Positions 36,351 to 48,959 of a stretch of DNA of 64,000 bases are shown here, piece by piece. Position 1 is the first letter of the stretch; each line of letters begins with the position of its first letter. Source of the stretch: Syngnathus acus. Its lineage: Eukaryota; Chordata; Actinopteri; Syngnathiformes; Syngnathidae. A model generated the notes under the pieces. That model was not told the origin of the DNA, did not search any database, and was given only the letters and a program-made list of their open reading frames with translations. A program made the translations under genes and the position numbers. The DNA lies in the NCBI RefSeq assembly GCF_901709675.1, contig NC_051095.1, positions 11,485,956 through 11,549,955 of the forward strand, read 5' to 3'.

Positions 36351-39300
36351 TGTTTTGCTACACTTTTCCTCAATCAAGTGTTCCCTAGCACAGTATGGAT
36401 TAGTCCATTGCATGAGATGGGATGGGGTTGCACTTGCAACAGTCATAACAGATTGTTTTCATGTGCTTCTAAGTGGGTGAATTCCGCAGAATTTTTATAG
36501 TCCACGATAAGGTAATGATAGTTGAGTCAACATGAAACTAATTGATGAGGTCATTTGCTTTTTTGTCAACTTGCTACCCACACCACTGCCCTCAGCTTTT
36601 AAATACATTTTCAAAAACTGCAAACCCACTCTAACTCATTAAGACCTTGCTATATGTTCTGAGAGAAACCCCTCAGAAGACAAATAATGTATTCCAGAGC
36701 AAATGAAGAATTGCTCCAATGTACCAAATTTCATTATATTTAGTATCACTTGTGCTTTTGTTCTTCATGTAATATTTTAAAATTGACTTGAACCGGCCCT
36801 TCATAAACAATACGTAGATGATAACATAGTTGACTTGATGGTGCCGGTGATTGTTTTTTGCCTTAAGACATTAACATGTTGTGTATTTATTTATTTAGTC
36901 ATTCATTCATTTGCTTATTTGCTTGTTTATTTGCTTATTTAGTTTGTAAGTTATTCATTTAAAACTTTACAGCTGAAATGCATAAATAACTACACTGCTT
37001 ATTCATTTATAAAGCTACTGCAAATTGGGAGATGCTAAAACAGTCTCAATATGGAAGTTTTTAAAAAAGATAATATTGTTTTCAACAGTGAAAATGCTCT
37101 ATTTGCATTACCTGTGCGAATAGATTATATTCTCAACAACAATATGGGAACACAGGGCCGTTGTTGCGTGTCTGCCACTTTAGATAAGGACTTGATAACA
37201 TTTTGCCAGCAATGTATAGATTAACTGTGACAGTAACTCAAATTAATCTATATTACAAAGTGAGGGAAAAACACTATTTGCTGTAGCTACCCTTACGCAG
37301 AATGGAAAGCAATATGAAATGGCACTTAAGGGAAATCACTACATTTCCGTTAGGAAACAAAAGTTAGATTTAAATTGGCAAAGCATATTGACAATTCCAT
37401 GCAGATGTTCAAAATGGATGAATAACGCAGTCCATCTGCTCTCTAATTGAGGAAAACTGAAAAATCATAATGATTTACAATTATACAAATATTTTGAAGC
37501 CTGGGGGCAAAAAAAGATTTTTATGTATTCTATAGTTGTCCATTGTATATCTCCACGTATTTCGATTAGTGTTCTAAAGTCTGATAAACAGGATGCTATC
37601 AGTCACACAATATACGTACTTTGATAGAAAAGTGAACACAAAGGGATTAGCAAATTGCAAATTAAAAAGAGGACTAACAGCAGAACGGTGATTGTTCCCC
37701 AGGTATTAAAAAAATGAAGGGCATGAAAACCAGCTGGAGAGCCTTTATTTGATTTGACCAATGACAGTATGTGAAAGTATAAACCTTGTGTCTTGGAACT
37801 GGGTCACCAACACCTTCTCAATCAAGTCCTTGACTTTGCTTCGGAGGCCTTTGTAATCAGTACAAGAGCCAGCATGCTCAGTCCCAAGGCACTCATTAAA
37901 AACTGACGGGAATCCTTTGCCAGAATGGACAGACATGCAATAAACACTAAGGAACTTTTTTTTCCCCCTCAATGAGGGGTTGTGTAAGAAAAAAAAAAAT
38001 GGCACATTTGCATGTTGAGAAGGTGTGGTGATGTAAGAGCTTTTCAATGTTTTTTTATTCCTGTTATGACTAATGAAATGCTCATTGTTTTACTGTCAAA
38101 AGCGGCATTGCTGAACTCGTTCCCGTTCTCTGTGCAACGATTCCCCATAGGTTGGAAAAATCAGATAAGAGAATTAATATCATGTTATTTATTAATGCGG
38201 CCCACTTTTAAAAAGTGATTTTTTGCGCTGATTATCACAGTTTAGATTTTTGTTTCATGTTTGCAATTGTTGAATTATTCTCTTCTGGTATAGCTAATGA
38301 AACAACAAGCACAATAATAAACATACTGACAAAACTCCTCAGTTAATGTTAAGTACAAATATGCATCAGTATTTACGTTACTGAAAGAATGTAAAATTGA
38401 ACGATGAAAAAGGGGATAATGTGCAAATTTCAAGTTACATTGTGTCACAGTGGGGGAGTGATGGGGCAGGTAAGCACAGGCAAGTCCCAATTTTGTTCTC
38501 AAGGTGAGTGTCAGCTTTGAGGCAAGCAGATGAATGTGGGGCTTGTGGAGATTTGATGATTACTGGAGAGTAACATCGATGCCTCAGGATGAACATCACA
38601 ATGTCAAAACACATTTTCGTGTGCCATGATAACATTCGCTGTTATCGTTACACTGCATTTTGGGTAAAATGCTTTTCCTATCAGTAATTGGTTGGATTTC
38701 CTCAGGTGTGATGGTTTCTGACAATTCAAATTAGAGGCTGGACTGACTTTTTTTTTCCCACAGTTCATACTACTCACCTACCACTGTCAGGTGGTACTGA
38801 CGGTTTCAAAAGATTTGGCAAAATGTGAGTTTGGGAGAATTCCGTTAACTTTCATAATATCTGATGAAGGAAAGCAACTAGTAGGCTTGTAGCTTGTGCA
38901 CATACGCAAAACTCATGATGACATTTTATTATTTATTTGCTGGTTATTTCCTTTCTTTTAACTGATAATCAGTGACAGGCTCAAGCGTATTCACTATAAA
39001 AGTGCAGTATATTCATAAAGCTGTCAGATTCTCACTTAGTACAAATACCGTTCCAACAATATGCTGTTCACAATCTATTGAGCAAACAAATTCTCCATTC
39101 CTTTGATTTGTTATATAACATTGAATATAAATATAATAGGTAGCTCCAAAGTCTTGCATCTAGCTTTACTGATGCACTTTATGCACAGTTGTAGTGTGTC
39201 TGACTTCATAAGACCAAGTCGGGTTGTTATGATGCGTCTAGTGTGTTGGTGGAGTGCCCAGTGCATGTCACTTCTCACTGTCAACCCTCACCGCTGGCTA

Positions 39301-39430
39301 GCAGTCCGCGAACGAGAGAGCCGAGTGCGTAAGTCTCTCCCTGCCAGTACATAGCCTCTCTAACAGCAAGCCCTATGTAGTGCCTCCACGCGGCGACACA
39401 TGGTAACTGGGTACAATACGGACCCAGGCT
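36351..39430. other. Intergenic, nothing recognised
   Basis: AT-rich non-coding DNA with no repeat or gene I can name. A short stretch around 36890-36960 has irregular TTATTTGCTTATT units. Confidence 0.5.
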
Positions 39431-39439
39431 AAACTACAA

Positions 39440-39795
39440 AGGACTCGGAGGAGGTTTGGCCCCTAGACGTGCGGCACGCAGACCCACCGGTGTGTGGACA
39501 CGCCCTGGTGCCCACGAACCAGCCCCCAACTATGGGTTAAATAGTACCACTGCCCAGTGGGCTCCTCGGGAGAGGAATGGGCTAAGGGAGTCAACCCCTA
39601 AAGAAAATCAATTTCCCCTTGGGTTGGTGTCAGGAAGGGCATCCGACTGTAAAAAGTTTTGCTCCAAAAATTTTCTCAGTATAGGCACTCTCAACCACGA
39701 GATGGCCATGGACCATCTCCGGTGGAAGAAAGCCATATCGAGAATCCAGTCCAACCCAGCGGCGCCTGGAAAGCGGACTTTAAACCGATGATGAT
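39440..39795 (+). mobile_element. RTE-like non-LTR retrotransposon 3' end
   Basis: GC-richer block containing GGTTGGTGTCAGGAAGGGCATCC, a phrase common in the 3' region of fish RTE-like elements. It is followed by a coding-like MAMDHLRWKKAISRIQSNPA stretch (39697-39760) and a short GATGATGATG end. Related sequence may begin earlier, near 39230. Clade assignment is tentative. Confidence 0.55.
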
Positions 39796-39799
39796 GTTT

Positions 39800-42040
39800 A
39801 CGTACAAACTCACATACCAGACATGCAGTTACGCAACAAGCAGTTGTGCTTGATGACAGTAATGTTCATTGGCTATCGACACGTGCTCACACACATATTC
39901 ATTCAATATCTTTAAGACAAGCTGGTGGGTGTTGGGGTGGAGGTGGGTGGGGGCAACATCCTACACAGGTCAATCACCAGGCTGAGCGTTAAAGACGGCA
40001 AGATCTTAAACCATCAGCACATTTACCGCTGCATCCTCACTCGTTATAGAAAAAGACATTAAAAGTATTCTGTTTCAGAATCAAGCTTCTCATTCTCCAT
40101 TTAAATATATTGTACATTAAAAATCAGTTAACCGTGTTAAGTATTTAGAATTCCTTTTCTGTTGCTTAATCAACTATAATGAAGTGTTTCTGCCATGTCA
40201 TTAAGAGTTCTTTGCAGAGCACTTCACGTAACCAATGGAGACACATTACGAGGTTGCCTTGTTTTATTTTGCTTGATCTGTTTATTTCTTTTATGGTATT
40301 TTACGCAGACTGCTGTAACAATAATCTCAGCCAGGCAGAATTCCTCATGCTCAGCACTATTCCCACCCTTCAACCTTTAGATTGCAAATCCGAGTTTAAG
40401 CGCAGAGAAACGGGCACTGTCTGCAGAATTATTTGGAGATACTTCACACTTTTCTGCATGACTGTCAAGACACACCTATTTAATTACAGATAAATGAATG
40501 AAGAAAAAAAGACCTGTTACATTGGGTGGCAGGACATTTGCTGAAACTATAGCGGAATATTCATCTCCTGAAAACACTCATCCCTCATTTGCAAACAACT
40601 GGACATTAGACCAGCAAAAAGAAGCAAAGTATAGGGAAACTTATGCAGAATTAGCAACATTTTGGCTCCACAGTAAAACGTATCGCCTCTTTTTAATTTT
40701 TAATTGATTATACAATCCCCTCAAATAAATTGCCAAAGCGATACTATTTTGTCTTATGGTAGCACTCCATTACAAATAAGTTATGCTACTAACATAGCAG
40801 TCGTGGCTATACTGTGCTAATGCTAGCACTTGAGACTCAAGAGGGGAGACTACATTCAATTCATACAAGCTGTTTTTAAAATTAAATGTTCACGTCCAGG
40901 TGTAATTTCAGAATTTCATCTTTGTTTTTAACTACAATTCATGTTATGCTAAGCATTAGAATTAAATCATACGTCCTCCTTTTTAATGCTTCCTTATTAT
41001 AAACATCTATCTTTATCTGGGTTGGCTCTCAGGATGTGGTTGATTCGTGTGTTTGGCATCAGGCTCATTTTCAGGTACACACCAAATTGAGGCTATTAAC
41101 AACAAGGTGGATTCAAGCTGTTGATGCCTGCTCATAAATGTAATAATGAATGTTTAGCACCACACTGAGCATATTTAGACATGCTTTTCTGTACAATAAT
41201 CTGAACGTCATAATCGTGAAACAGGGTTAGTCACAGCACGTGTCACTGCCCAGGGTGGGAGTGGGGATTTAGGGATATTTTTGTGCCAAGTGCCGAGGGC
41301 TGGGCTGGTCTTTCCCTAGCACAAGCATTTTAAAAATGCTAAATCTAACATGCAAAAATCTAATGTGCCCACATGATTCACTCTCGCCTCTACCCATTAT
41401 CAAGTCAGCTTATGCTTATGTATTATTGCTTTCATTGCAGAGCTAGGTAGGATACCACAGATCAGAAATTTAAATTTGAGGTGTAAAAGTCTTAAGTAAA
41501 GAGTCACCGGTTGAGGAAGCGCTAATGTTATACAGCTTGCTGTCTGTTTATGTGTAAGTGGCTCTCATGCTCAGATTTACATATTTATTGCTTGAAATCC
41601 TTATGGGAGTTCAACTGAATGCCAATTGTGCAGCTGACTCACTAAGACACATATACATGTGCGGCCCTGCTCTTGCATCAAAGAGGCTGGCATTTCCACC
41701 TCTTGATTGATTTCATCCCACCTTTTCATGTAACATAACCGGTGTTTGTGGTCAAGATAAAGACCCAGCTGACAGGCTGTGAAGACTCAAGATACCCCCT
41801 GGAGTCATTATGTCTCTTTTAGGAGAAATTAGTATAAAAAAAAATCAGTCATGTTTAATATCTCGTCTTTGTAGTGTAATAATTTGAATATAGCTTGAAG
41901 AGGATTTGCAAAATCATTGTATTCTTTTTTTATACAATAAACTTTTATACTATTTAAGACTTAATAGAAAACACTCACTCCTGAGCAAGACGATTCGGAT
42001 AGAACTGACCAATTAAAAAGAAAAGCTTCAAAATATTCTG
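39800..42040. other. Intergenic, nothing recognised
   Basis: No gene, RNA or clear repeat was identified. Short open frames at 40179-40493 and 40498-40707 have no recognisable content. Confidence 0.5.
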
Positions 42041-42044
42041 TGAG

Positions 42045-42725
42045 AAAGTTTTATGGACCGAAGAGACAAAGAATAACCTGTACCAAATTGATGGAAATGC
42101 TAAAGCGTTGAGAAAGAAAAAAATATGATAATGATGCTAAACACAGAAGCTCCTCTGTGAAATTCAGAAAAGGTAATGTCATGGCTCGGTCTTGCATGGC
42201 TTCTTCTGGGCCGATCTCATTACTCTTCATTGATGTGATGCCAACAGATCAGTGCAGCAGTAAAATGAACTTAGATGTCAACTGAAACATTTTGTCTGCT
42301 AATTAAGAGAAATATGAATCCAAATGGACTGCGAAAACCGTCATCCCGCAGAAAGATAATGACCCAAAACACACCACCAAAATGATAAAGCAGTTCATCA
42401 AGGGTGAGAAGTGAAAGGTTTTTGACTGGCCAAATCAATCTCCATACTTAAACCCTATCGAGCATGTATTTTACTGTACAAACGAGGAGGGTGGGTTGAG
42501 TAATCCACATGCTCCACCTCAAGACAAATAATTAAAATATGTTTTGTTTAAAATAAGGAAAACCATCACAAGAGAATGTAAAGGTTTGATGATAGCAACT
42601 CAGAACACGTGTTATTTCAAGCAACAGATTCACAACAGTCTCAGCTGGTGCAGTGTATTCAAATTTGTTCCAATGATTTTACGCTCCCAAAAATGTGGTG
42701 TTTTGCTACGGATAATGTTATCTTA
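42045..42725 (+). mobile_element. Tc1-like transposon relic, catalytic half of the transposase
   Basis: Retains the C-terminal half of a Tc1-like transposase with disruptions. It reads a TDETK-equivalent stretch (MDRRDKE-NLYQIDGNAK), then a VMARSCMASSG-like segment, then DNDPKHTTKMIKQFIKG (42354-42405, with a catalytic Asp), and VFDWPNQSPYLNPIEHVFY (42418-42474, with the third catalytic residue Glu kept). The first catalytic Asp looks lost. Sequence past the ORF still resembles the family's 3' region up to GTGGTGTTTTGCTA-like at about 42695. Stops make it inactive. Confidence 0.88.
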
Positions 42726-43244
42726 AAATTCATGTAGCTGACTGGATTGTTAAGAGGTTGTCTCTTTCATCTTTTTGCGTCAAACACCAGTGGTTTTGAA
42801 AAACAGACTTTGGCCTCACTGTTTCAATACGTTTGGAGGAAAAATATCTTTCCCAAGTGTTATGTTTTGCACTCCATTATAATATATTAAAATACAAGTG
42901 TATTCTCCATTTTATTTAAAATTCTCCCTCATTGCACTGAATGCATTTAAAATGGTAATTCATGATTATTTCAAATAATAACAGATTGGTTTCCATTTTA
43001 TAGTGTAGCTTTCATTCTTACTCCCCCAGTTCGAGCTCTCATACACTCTTTGTAGCTTTTGATCTCATGCAATACACTGTTTACAGGGTAGAAGAAAAAT
43101 AGCTGCAGGACAAAGCAACCTAACCAATTTGCTGAACCTTGTCAAGGTTAGCAGCACCACATCCTCAAAACAAATTCATTTCACTACTCAACTTTGCATT
43201 AGCAATGCGACAAATCTCTTTTGTCTTTACACCTGCAGCCAATG

Positions 43245-43276
43245 CGCACACGCGCACACACACACACTGCACGCAC

Positions 43277-43354
<78 letters not shown>

Positions 43355-43375
43355 GCACACAACACACGCGCACAC

Positions 43376-43408
<33 letters not shown>
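43245..43408. repeat. (CA)n microsatellite
   Basis: About 160 bp of CA repeats with CG-containing interruptions (GCGCACAC). It is potentially Z-DNA-forming and likely highly polymorphic. The His/Thr and Cys/Val open frames are repeat artefacts. Confidence 0.98.
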
Positions 43409-43412
<4 letters not shown>

Positions 43413-44649
43413 ACTCAACTAGTTGTCGCTGAAATTCTGAATTTGATTTGATGCAAATGTATGCGTTGCCATTGTGAACTACGAGTCAATTATAAAGCTG
43501 TGGTTATTCCGGAGTGAGCAGAAGGTGGACATTAGTATGCCAATGTGTTTAGAGGCCAATTTCACCCTGCATGCCTCTGGAACAAAACCGCCCAAATAAT
43601 TAGCATTTCAACAGAATATCACTTTTTTTACTGCTAGTTTCGGCCTATGTGTCCTGCCGCTGCTCCTATTTCACATTTTCTTGCCTGGATGCAAATAGTG
43701 TCAAATTGTCTTCAATGAGTTGGAATGAGCAGAACAATGCCCGTGGAGAACTTTTGGTGAGTTTGTTTTTTCTGTTTTGTTCACATATTGTACCTTCCAA
43801 ATTTTTCTTCATATCTTAATGGATGTCTGGCACACACAGCGCACGAGAAATGAACAGAAGGTCATGGCTCTTCAATCCAGCTCTCACAGCATGGTACAAG
43901 GTATTAAGGTTTAATCGAACGTTTTAGAGAGATTAAATGTATTCACAGCCTTCTTCACATGTACAGTATATACATTGCACCCCTTTGGCAGTCTCCTGGG
44001 CTAACCGTTTTTATCACTGATTTGAGAGCAATGCAGATTTCTTATTGTTCTCATTGCTATCAGATGATAAGATTGCTTTGTACAATCATCTTTTTTATTG
44101 GTCTGTAACACTACAAGAACCTTTGGTGGTGTTAGTCTGCTTTTAGCTTGATGTGTGTGGGTGTTGTCATGCAAAATGTGGTCTTGGAATGTCCTTTGGC
44201 AGTCCGCCGTCTTGAAAATGTGTGTAAGTCGTGTTTTAATGAAGTTACGAGGCGGTGGAACAAAATTTTCAGGCAACAGTGATGATAGACTAGATTATTT
44301 TTGATGGTGCTAAATCCATCAAATTACCAGTTCTTGGTGTGAAGAGATGGGAAGTTGTCTCTTTTTTTTTACCATTAAACATTCAACATATTGATAAAGG
44401 AATGAATCAGACTTGTAAATGAAAAATAATTACAGAGGAGTACGTTATTGAGCTGAAATAATTTTGTACGCTTAACAGGCAAGACGCTTTCAATGTGTTT
44501 TTTTCCCCCAGTTACTGTACATATGATATTGGGATGTTTGGCAGGTGTTTTTTTCTTTTCTTGAATTTTGACCCTTCTCTCAATTTTCAAATTTGCTGGT
44601 TTCACAGTCTGACTCTTAAGGATAGGAACAGCCTCAACTGTATGCAAAA

Positions 44650-44650
<1 letters not shown>

Positions 44651-44733
<83 letters not shown>

Positions 44734-44751
44734 GAACTAACTAACTAACTA
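44651..44751. repeat. (AACT)n tetranucleotide microsatellite
   Basis: About 25 nearly perfect AACT units; the only variant is one AACG near 44731-44734. Confidence 0.98.
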
Positions 44752-45179
44752 CATAAATAAATAAGCAAAATCCATCCAAAGTCTAATGAAAAGTAATACA
44801 TTTTGCGTGTTGCTATTTTATTGCTTTATCAATATACAGGGCATCACTTTTTTCACACTTCAATATGCAACACAGTACAGTAGAATAGATATTTACCTCC
44901 AGCATTCAATATTGAAACATGTAATAAAAATATAATTTTAATGAATTGTGTAGAGTGAATTTCTGGACAGCTTGTATAATTAATTACCAATTATTCAAAT
45001 GCTAACATTATATACCCTCTTAAATTAATATTTTAAATGACGGCATTTGCAGACCAGCTAGAGAACAAGGGGAGTGGGAAAGGGAAAGTTGCAAAGCCAA
45101 GGTTGAAAATTGTTTCAGACAGCAAGACTGTCAACAATCCAGCCAAGTCATACACTGGGAAGTTCAACACCCCTTTGTC

Positions 45180-46620
45180 GTCCAGATAGCAAAAGCAGCC
45201 TCGTTTCCAGGACCCGATGATACCACATGCAGGCAATGCAAGACCTTTCCAGGGACCAAGGTAATCCTGCAGACCATCTCTTGAGCAAAAACATTCTGTT
45301 GGTAAAGAGCTGTCACAGACCTCATTCAAAAACAGCAGAATTCTAGAACAATCAGTAATTTCAGAAGCATTGTGGGACTGGCTGTCACTGAATAAAAACA
45401 TCTCCATCATGACCAAGAGGATGACCAATGACCCTATAAGCAATGGCTTCATGGATCCAACTGCCATAGGGCGTACCAGGCTTTCTTGGGCTTGTGAAGT
45501 ACTCGGCCATACTACGGGAAACCATATAGAAGACAAAGCAAGAGCGTGACCTTGTTTGACTGGACCTTCCCAATGAATATGGATCACTCTCTCACCAGCT
45601 CATTAACTTTGCCTGGGAGGTCTTCTACATCCCAGACATCAAAGACCTTAGCCAAGTACTTTGCAGACCATCAGGAATTTACAACATGCTGGCATCAACT
45701 CGAGGTAGGTATTGCCATGGGAGTCTCTATCTTTCCCATTCTGTTCATAACAGCCTTTGAGAATATTCTCATCGAGGCACGAAAGGAGTGGAACAGTCAT
45801 CAGAACAAAGGCTTCCAGCGGTCAGAGGCCATAGGGATGACATCACCACATCCTTCAGAGAGCAGCATTAACAACAAGACTGCTGTATACGTATGTATGA
45901 TGAGCATGCGGGTTGGGCAAGGAAGATTAAGCCAAAGTCACAGAACCGTCTCTCAGAAAGGGAGTCTGAAGTAGCCACTCAATGTAGATTGCAGGAGAAG
46001 AGATACCGTTGCTTTCGAGAAAACCTGTCCATAACCTGAGTCAAACCTAATCAGCAAAGCTCTATAATAAGCAGGTGAAAGAGACTGTAGGAATCAGTTC
46101 TCAGGTGGCCTGGCAAGGATCAGAGCCAGCCTGCAGGCAAGTACAGTTTGCAGTACTATCAGCACGTATCAATTGGTAATGTGTCTGAACAAGTCATGTG
46201 AAGCTCAACAAGGTCCACTCGTGAGAGCAAGCAAGCAAGGAAGGCCAAATAAACATGGCGGAGGACAATAGCGAAAGAGCTCCAGAAGCACCATCAGAGC
46301 TGGTGGACCATAGTAAAGATCGCCAAGGACAGATGCAAGTGGACAACCTTTATTGCTGCTCTATGCACCAGCCGGCGTAATGGGGATAAATAAATAAGTA
46401 AGGGCAGCAGGCTCCTGCATTCTGACAGGAAGAAGATGGTAAACCCAGAAAGTCGTCCACTTGCCAATCAGTAGCCTGACACATTGAGAGGAAGTTGGCA
46501 ATGTTTAAGAGGACCGAGCAGTTCTTATTCTGTGTGGGCAATTTTTTTCTGTTCAAAGACAGACTGAAATTCCTGCTATCACCTTGTCACTAGGAGATTA
46601 AGTCCAGTTGATGACCCCTT
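45180..46620 (+). pseudogene. Decayed LINE reverse transcriptase
   Basis: The plus strand carries reverse-transcriptase blocks in order, broken by stops and frame changes. They are AKRMTN-type (IMTKRMTNDPISNGFMDP, 45411-45464), VPGFLGCVKYSAI (near 45472-45515), LDLPNEYGSLSHQLINFAWE (45560-45620, conserved LDLANAYGSIPHQL box) and LEVGIAMGVSIFPILFITAF (45699-45758, conserved GCTISP box). The YxDD region is degraded, and a basic C-terminal part continues to about 46600. The block order fits a non-LTR retrotransposon; I cannot fix the clade. The long minus-strand open frame at 45033-45587 lies antisense to it. Confidence 0.8.
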
Positions 46621-47465
46621 AGGGACCCCTGAGGTGGTTAGGTAGGTCCTGCTTTGTATAGGTGGGCTGGGAAAACTTCCTGGCAGTAAGACTATATTTA
46701 GCCTGTGTTTCAACTAGGAGTTGGTTTGATTAATAAAATGCTCTGACTCAGAACTATAGCCAACTAAATGACATAATCGACTGCAAATCGTGAACTGTTT
46801 ACTTTGGCAGCCAGACTCTGCATTTTTTAATGTTAACTGAGTCATGAGATCATTGTCAATGATTATGCTGTCTTCCATGGAATTGGATCTTTCCTTTTTG
46901 AACACTCATATACGAGAAGTCTCTCACACTCTGCCATTACTGTTCAGCCCATCTTTGAAAATGAAATTAATCAACCAAAACCCCCATTTAATCGGAAAAA
47001 AGAATCGTTGAGACAAGTACCTTCTTTTCAAGCGTGATGTGGCCAAGTAAACGGTAAGGGTATTATAATATTGAACTTTTGGGTCGACTCTGCATTGAAC
47101 TATGTATACAGCCAACGTACTGCGGGATTTCGGTACTTTTCCACAGATCCATTTCCAGTCCATCGTGTATGTGCCTGTGCAAGCTGGTAAAAAGCCCTCC
47201 GTCCATGAGGTCATGTCCAATTGCTGTTGTGCTTGGGCCGCTCATGCTCTTGCGTTGCCTGTTGTAACTGTAGGGACGGGTCGGTGCATAGTTACCAGGT
47301 CCGCATGTCATTGGTCACGTTGGGAGTGGTAAATTAAGGTTTTCATTTGCTTGTTGCAAAAGTGCAGCCGCTATTTTGGACATTTTTGCTCCAAAACCCA
47401 AGAGAGATCAGGATCTTGCTTGTTTTTTTGTCTCCGATATATTTAACTGTACACAGCTGGCTTTG
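46621..47465. other. Intergenic, nothing recognised
   Basis: No gene or repeat seen. Overlapping open frames at 46924-47332 on both strands have no domain content. Confidence 0.5.
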
Positions 47466-47830
47466 AGTTTCATAGTAAGGTTTAAAACTAGGGTTGAGGT
47501 TTCAAACTGCGGTTAGGCTTTCAAAGTAGGATTTCAAATTAAAGTTAGGGTTTCACACTAGGGTTAGGTTTTGGGGCTAATGATTGGGGTAAGGGGTGAG
47601 GGTTAGGGGTTCAGGTAAGGGGTGAGGGGTTAGGGTTAAGGTTGGGTTAGGAATTAGGTTTGCGTGAGGGTATTAGTTTCATTGTAGGGTTTCAAACTGA
47701 AGTCAGCATTTCGAACTCGGGTTGGGGTTTCACAGAAGGGCTTAAAACTAGTGTTAAGGTTTCAAACTAGGGTAAAGGTTAGGGACTAGCGGTTAGGAGT
47801 TAGGGTTAGAAAGGGTTGAGGTTAGGCTTA
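47466..47830 (+). repeat. Telomere-like G-rich minisatellite
   Basis: Degenerate units near GGTTTCAAACTAGGGTTAG (about 19 bp) flank a core of GGGTTAGGGT-type telomere-like sequence. At 47586-47609 there is GGGG-TAA-GGGG-TGA-GGG-TTA-GGGG, a textbook G-quadruplex pattern with three 3-nt loops. It is strongly strand-asymmetric (G/T rich on plus). Confidence 0.9.
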
Positions 47831-48959
47831 AATCACTTGATTAATTAATTAAATGAATTCCAACTTTAAAAAAATGCTGCTGAAAAACAAACTAAAGCAA
47901 TATTTACACAGAAAAAAAGTGTTAAAAACGAACAAATACAAACAAAGGTGTACTGAAGCGATACCAAAAATTGTGGCGCAAAAACAGAGGTACTGACTGT
48001 ACTGTGGGTTGTCTGTATCGTTGCAACCCGAGTAAGCAGAGAATATTCAAGCACTTTTGAACGCTGATAATGACAGGATCACAATGATAGAAACAAAATG
48101 TGGCCATCAAGTTAAAGACGATTGTTGCCATCTCTGTTTTCTGGGGCTCATCTAATATTTGAAGTCTATAGATTGACATCATGACTGGTTTTCATGACCA
48201 AAAATGTAATGATAACTGCGGTGAATAACTACACAATAAACAGTTTTTATTATTTTGGGTGGGGAAAGAAAAACTTTATCTCACCTAATCTGAAAAAGGT
48301 CACAATAATATGAGTGTCTGATCTGTAATGGTGCACTCTAAACTTTCTAAATCCAGCAGGGGAATAGCACTTATGGAAGCAGCCTTCCAAGGTTTGAGGA
48401 AAAAGCATTAAAGTCCATATCAAAGGAGAAGTGCATTTCAATTATTTATCAAGTGAGGAAAAAGGTAAGGGTCAGCTTGATGCTATTGCAAAGAGCGACA
48501 GGAAGGGAGACGCAAGTAAAATTAAAAAAATATACAATTAATAAATGACGTTGTTGATGTTTTACTTTTGTTTGTTTAACAACACAGTCCTGCCAAAAGC
48601 ATTAGTGTGTCGGCTTATGTATCCAGATTTAAATCAGATTACTCCCCCTGACCTGTAAAAGTTGTGGGCTGCAAAGAACCAGCAGCATTGGTGCAATTGT
48701 TTATTTGTGGTGAAAGGTCAGCTGCTGCAATGTCTACGGGATTTTACTCAATTTTCAAACATGAAAGCATCCGGGCAATTGTTGTCAAATGTGATTGCAC
48801 CCGCCTTCATGTATTATAATTTACCATGCTTTCTTTTTTTGTAGAGTACAACTTCCAAAAATGACATTTTTTTTCCATGAAATTGGTTGGTGGAGCATTC
48901 ACAAATACATTGTTCTCCAAGATTTCACATAATTAGTTATTGTCATCCCTTTTTTGTCA
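47831..48959. other. Intergenic, nothing recognised
   Basis: AT-rich DNA without identifiable features. Confidence 0.5.

Larger units (their letters stand above)
42726..45170. other. Intergenic with two microsatellites
   Basis: Apart from the CA run (43245-43408) and the AACT run (44651-44751) I see nothing. Confidence 0.5.

Noticed and set aside
43165-43451. Several His/Thr or Cys/Val repeat open frames
   Set aside because: Products of the CA microsatellite in different frames.
44651-44751. CRISPR-like regular direct repeats
   Set aside because: Simple tandem tetranucleotide without spacers in a eukaryotic genome.
45033-45587. 184-codon minus-strand open frame with signal-like N-terminus
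   Set aside because: It is antisense to a decayed reverse transcriptase whose conserved blocks are readable on the plus strand.
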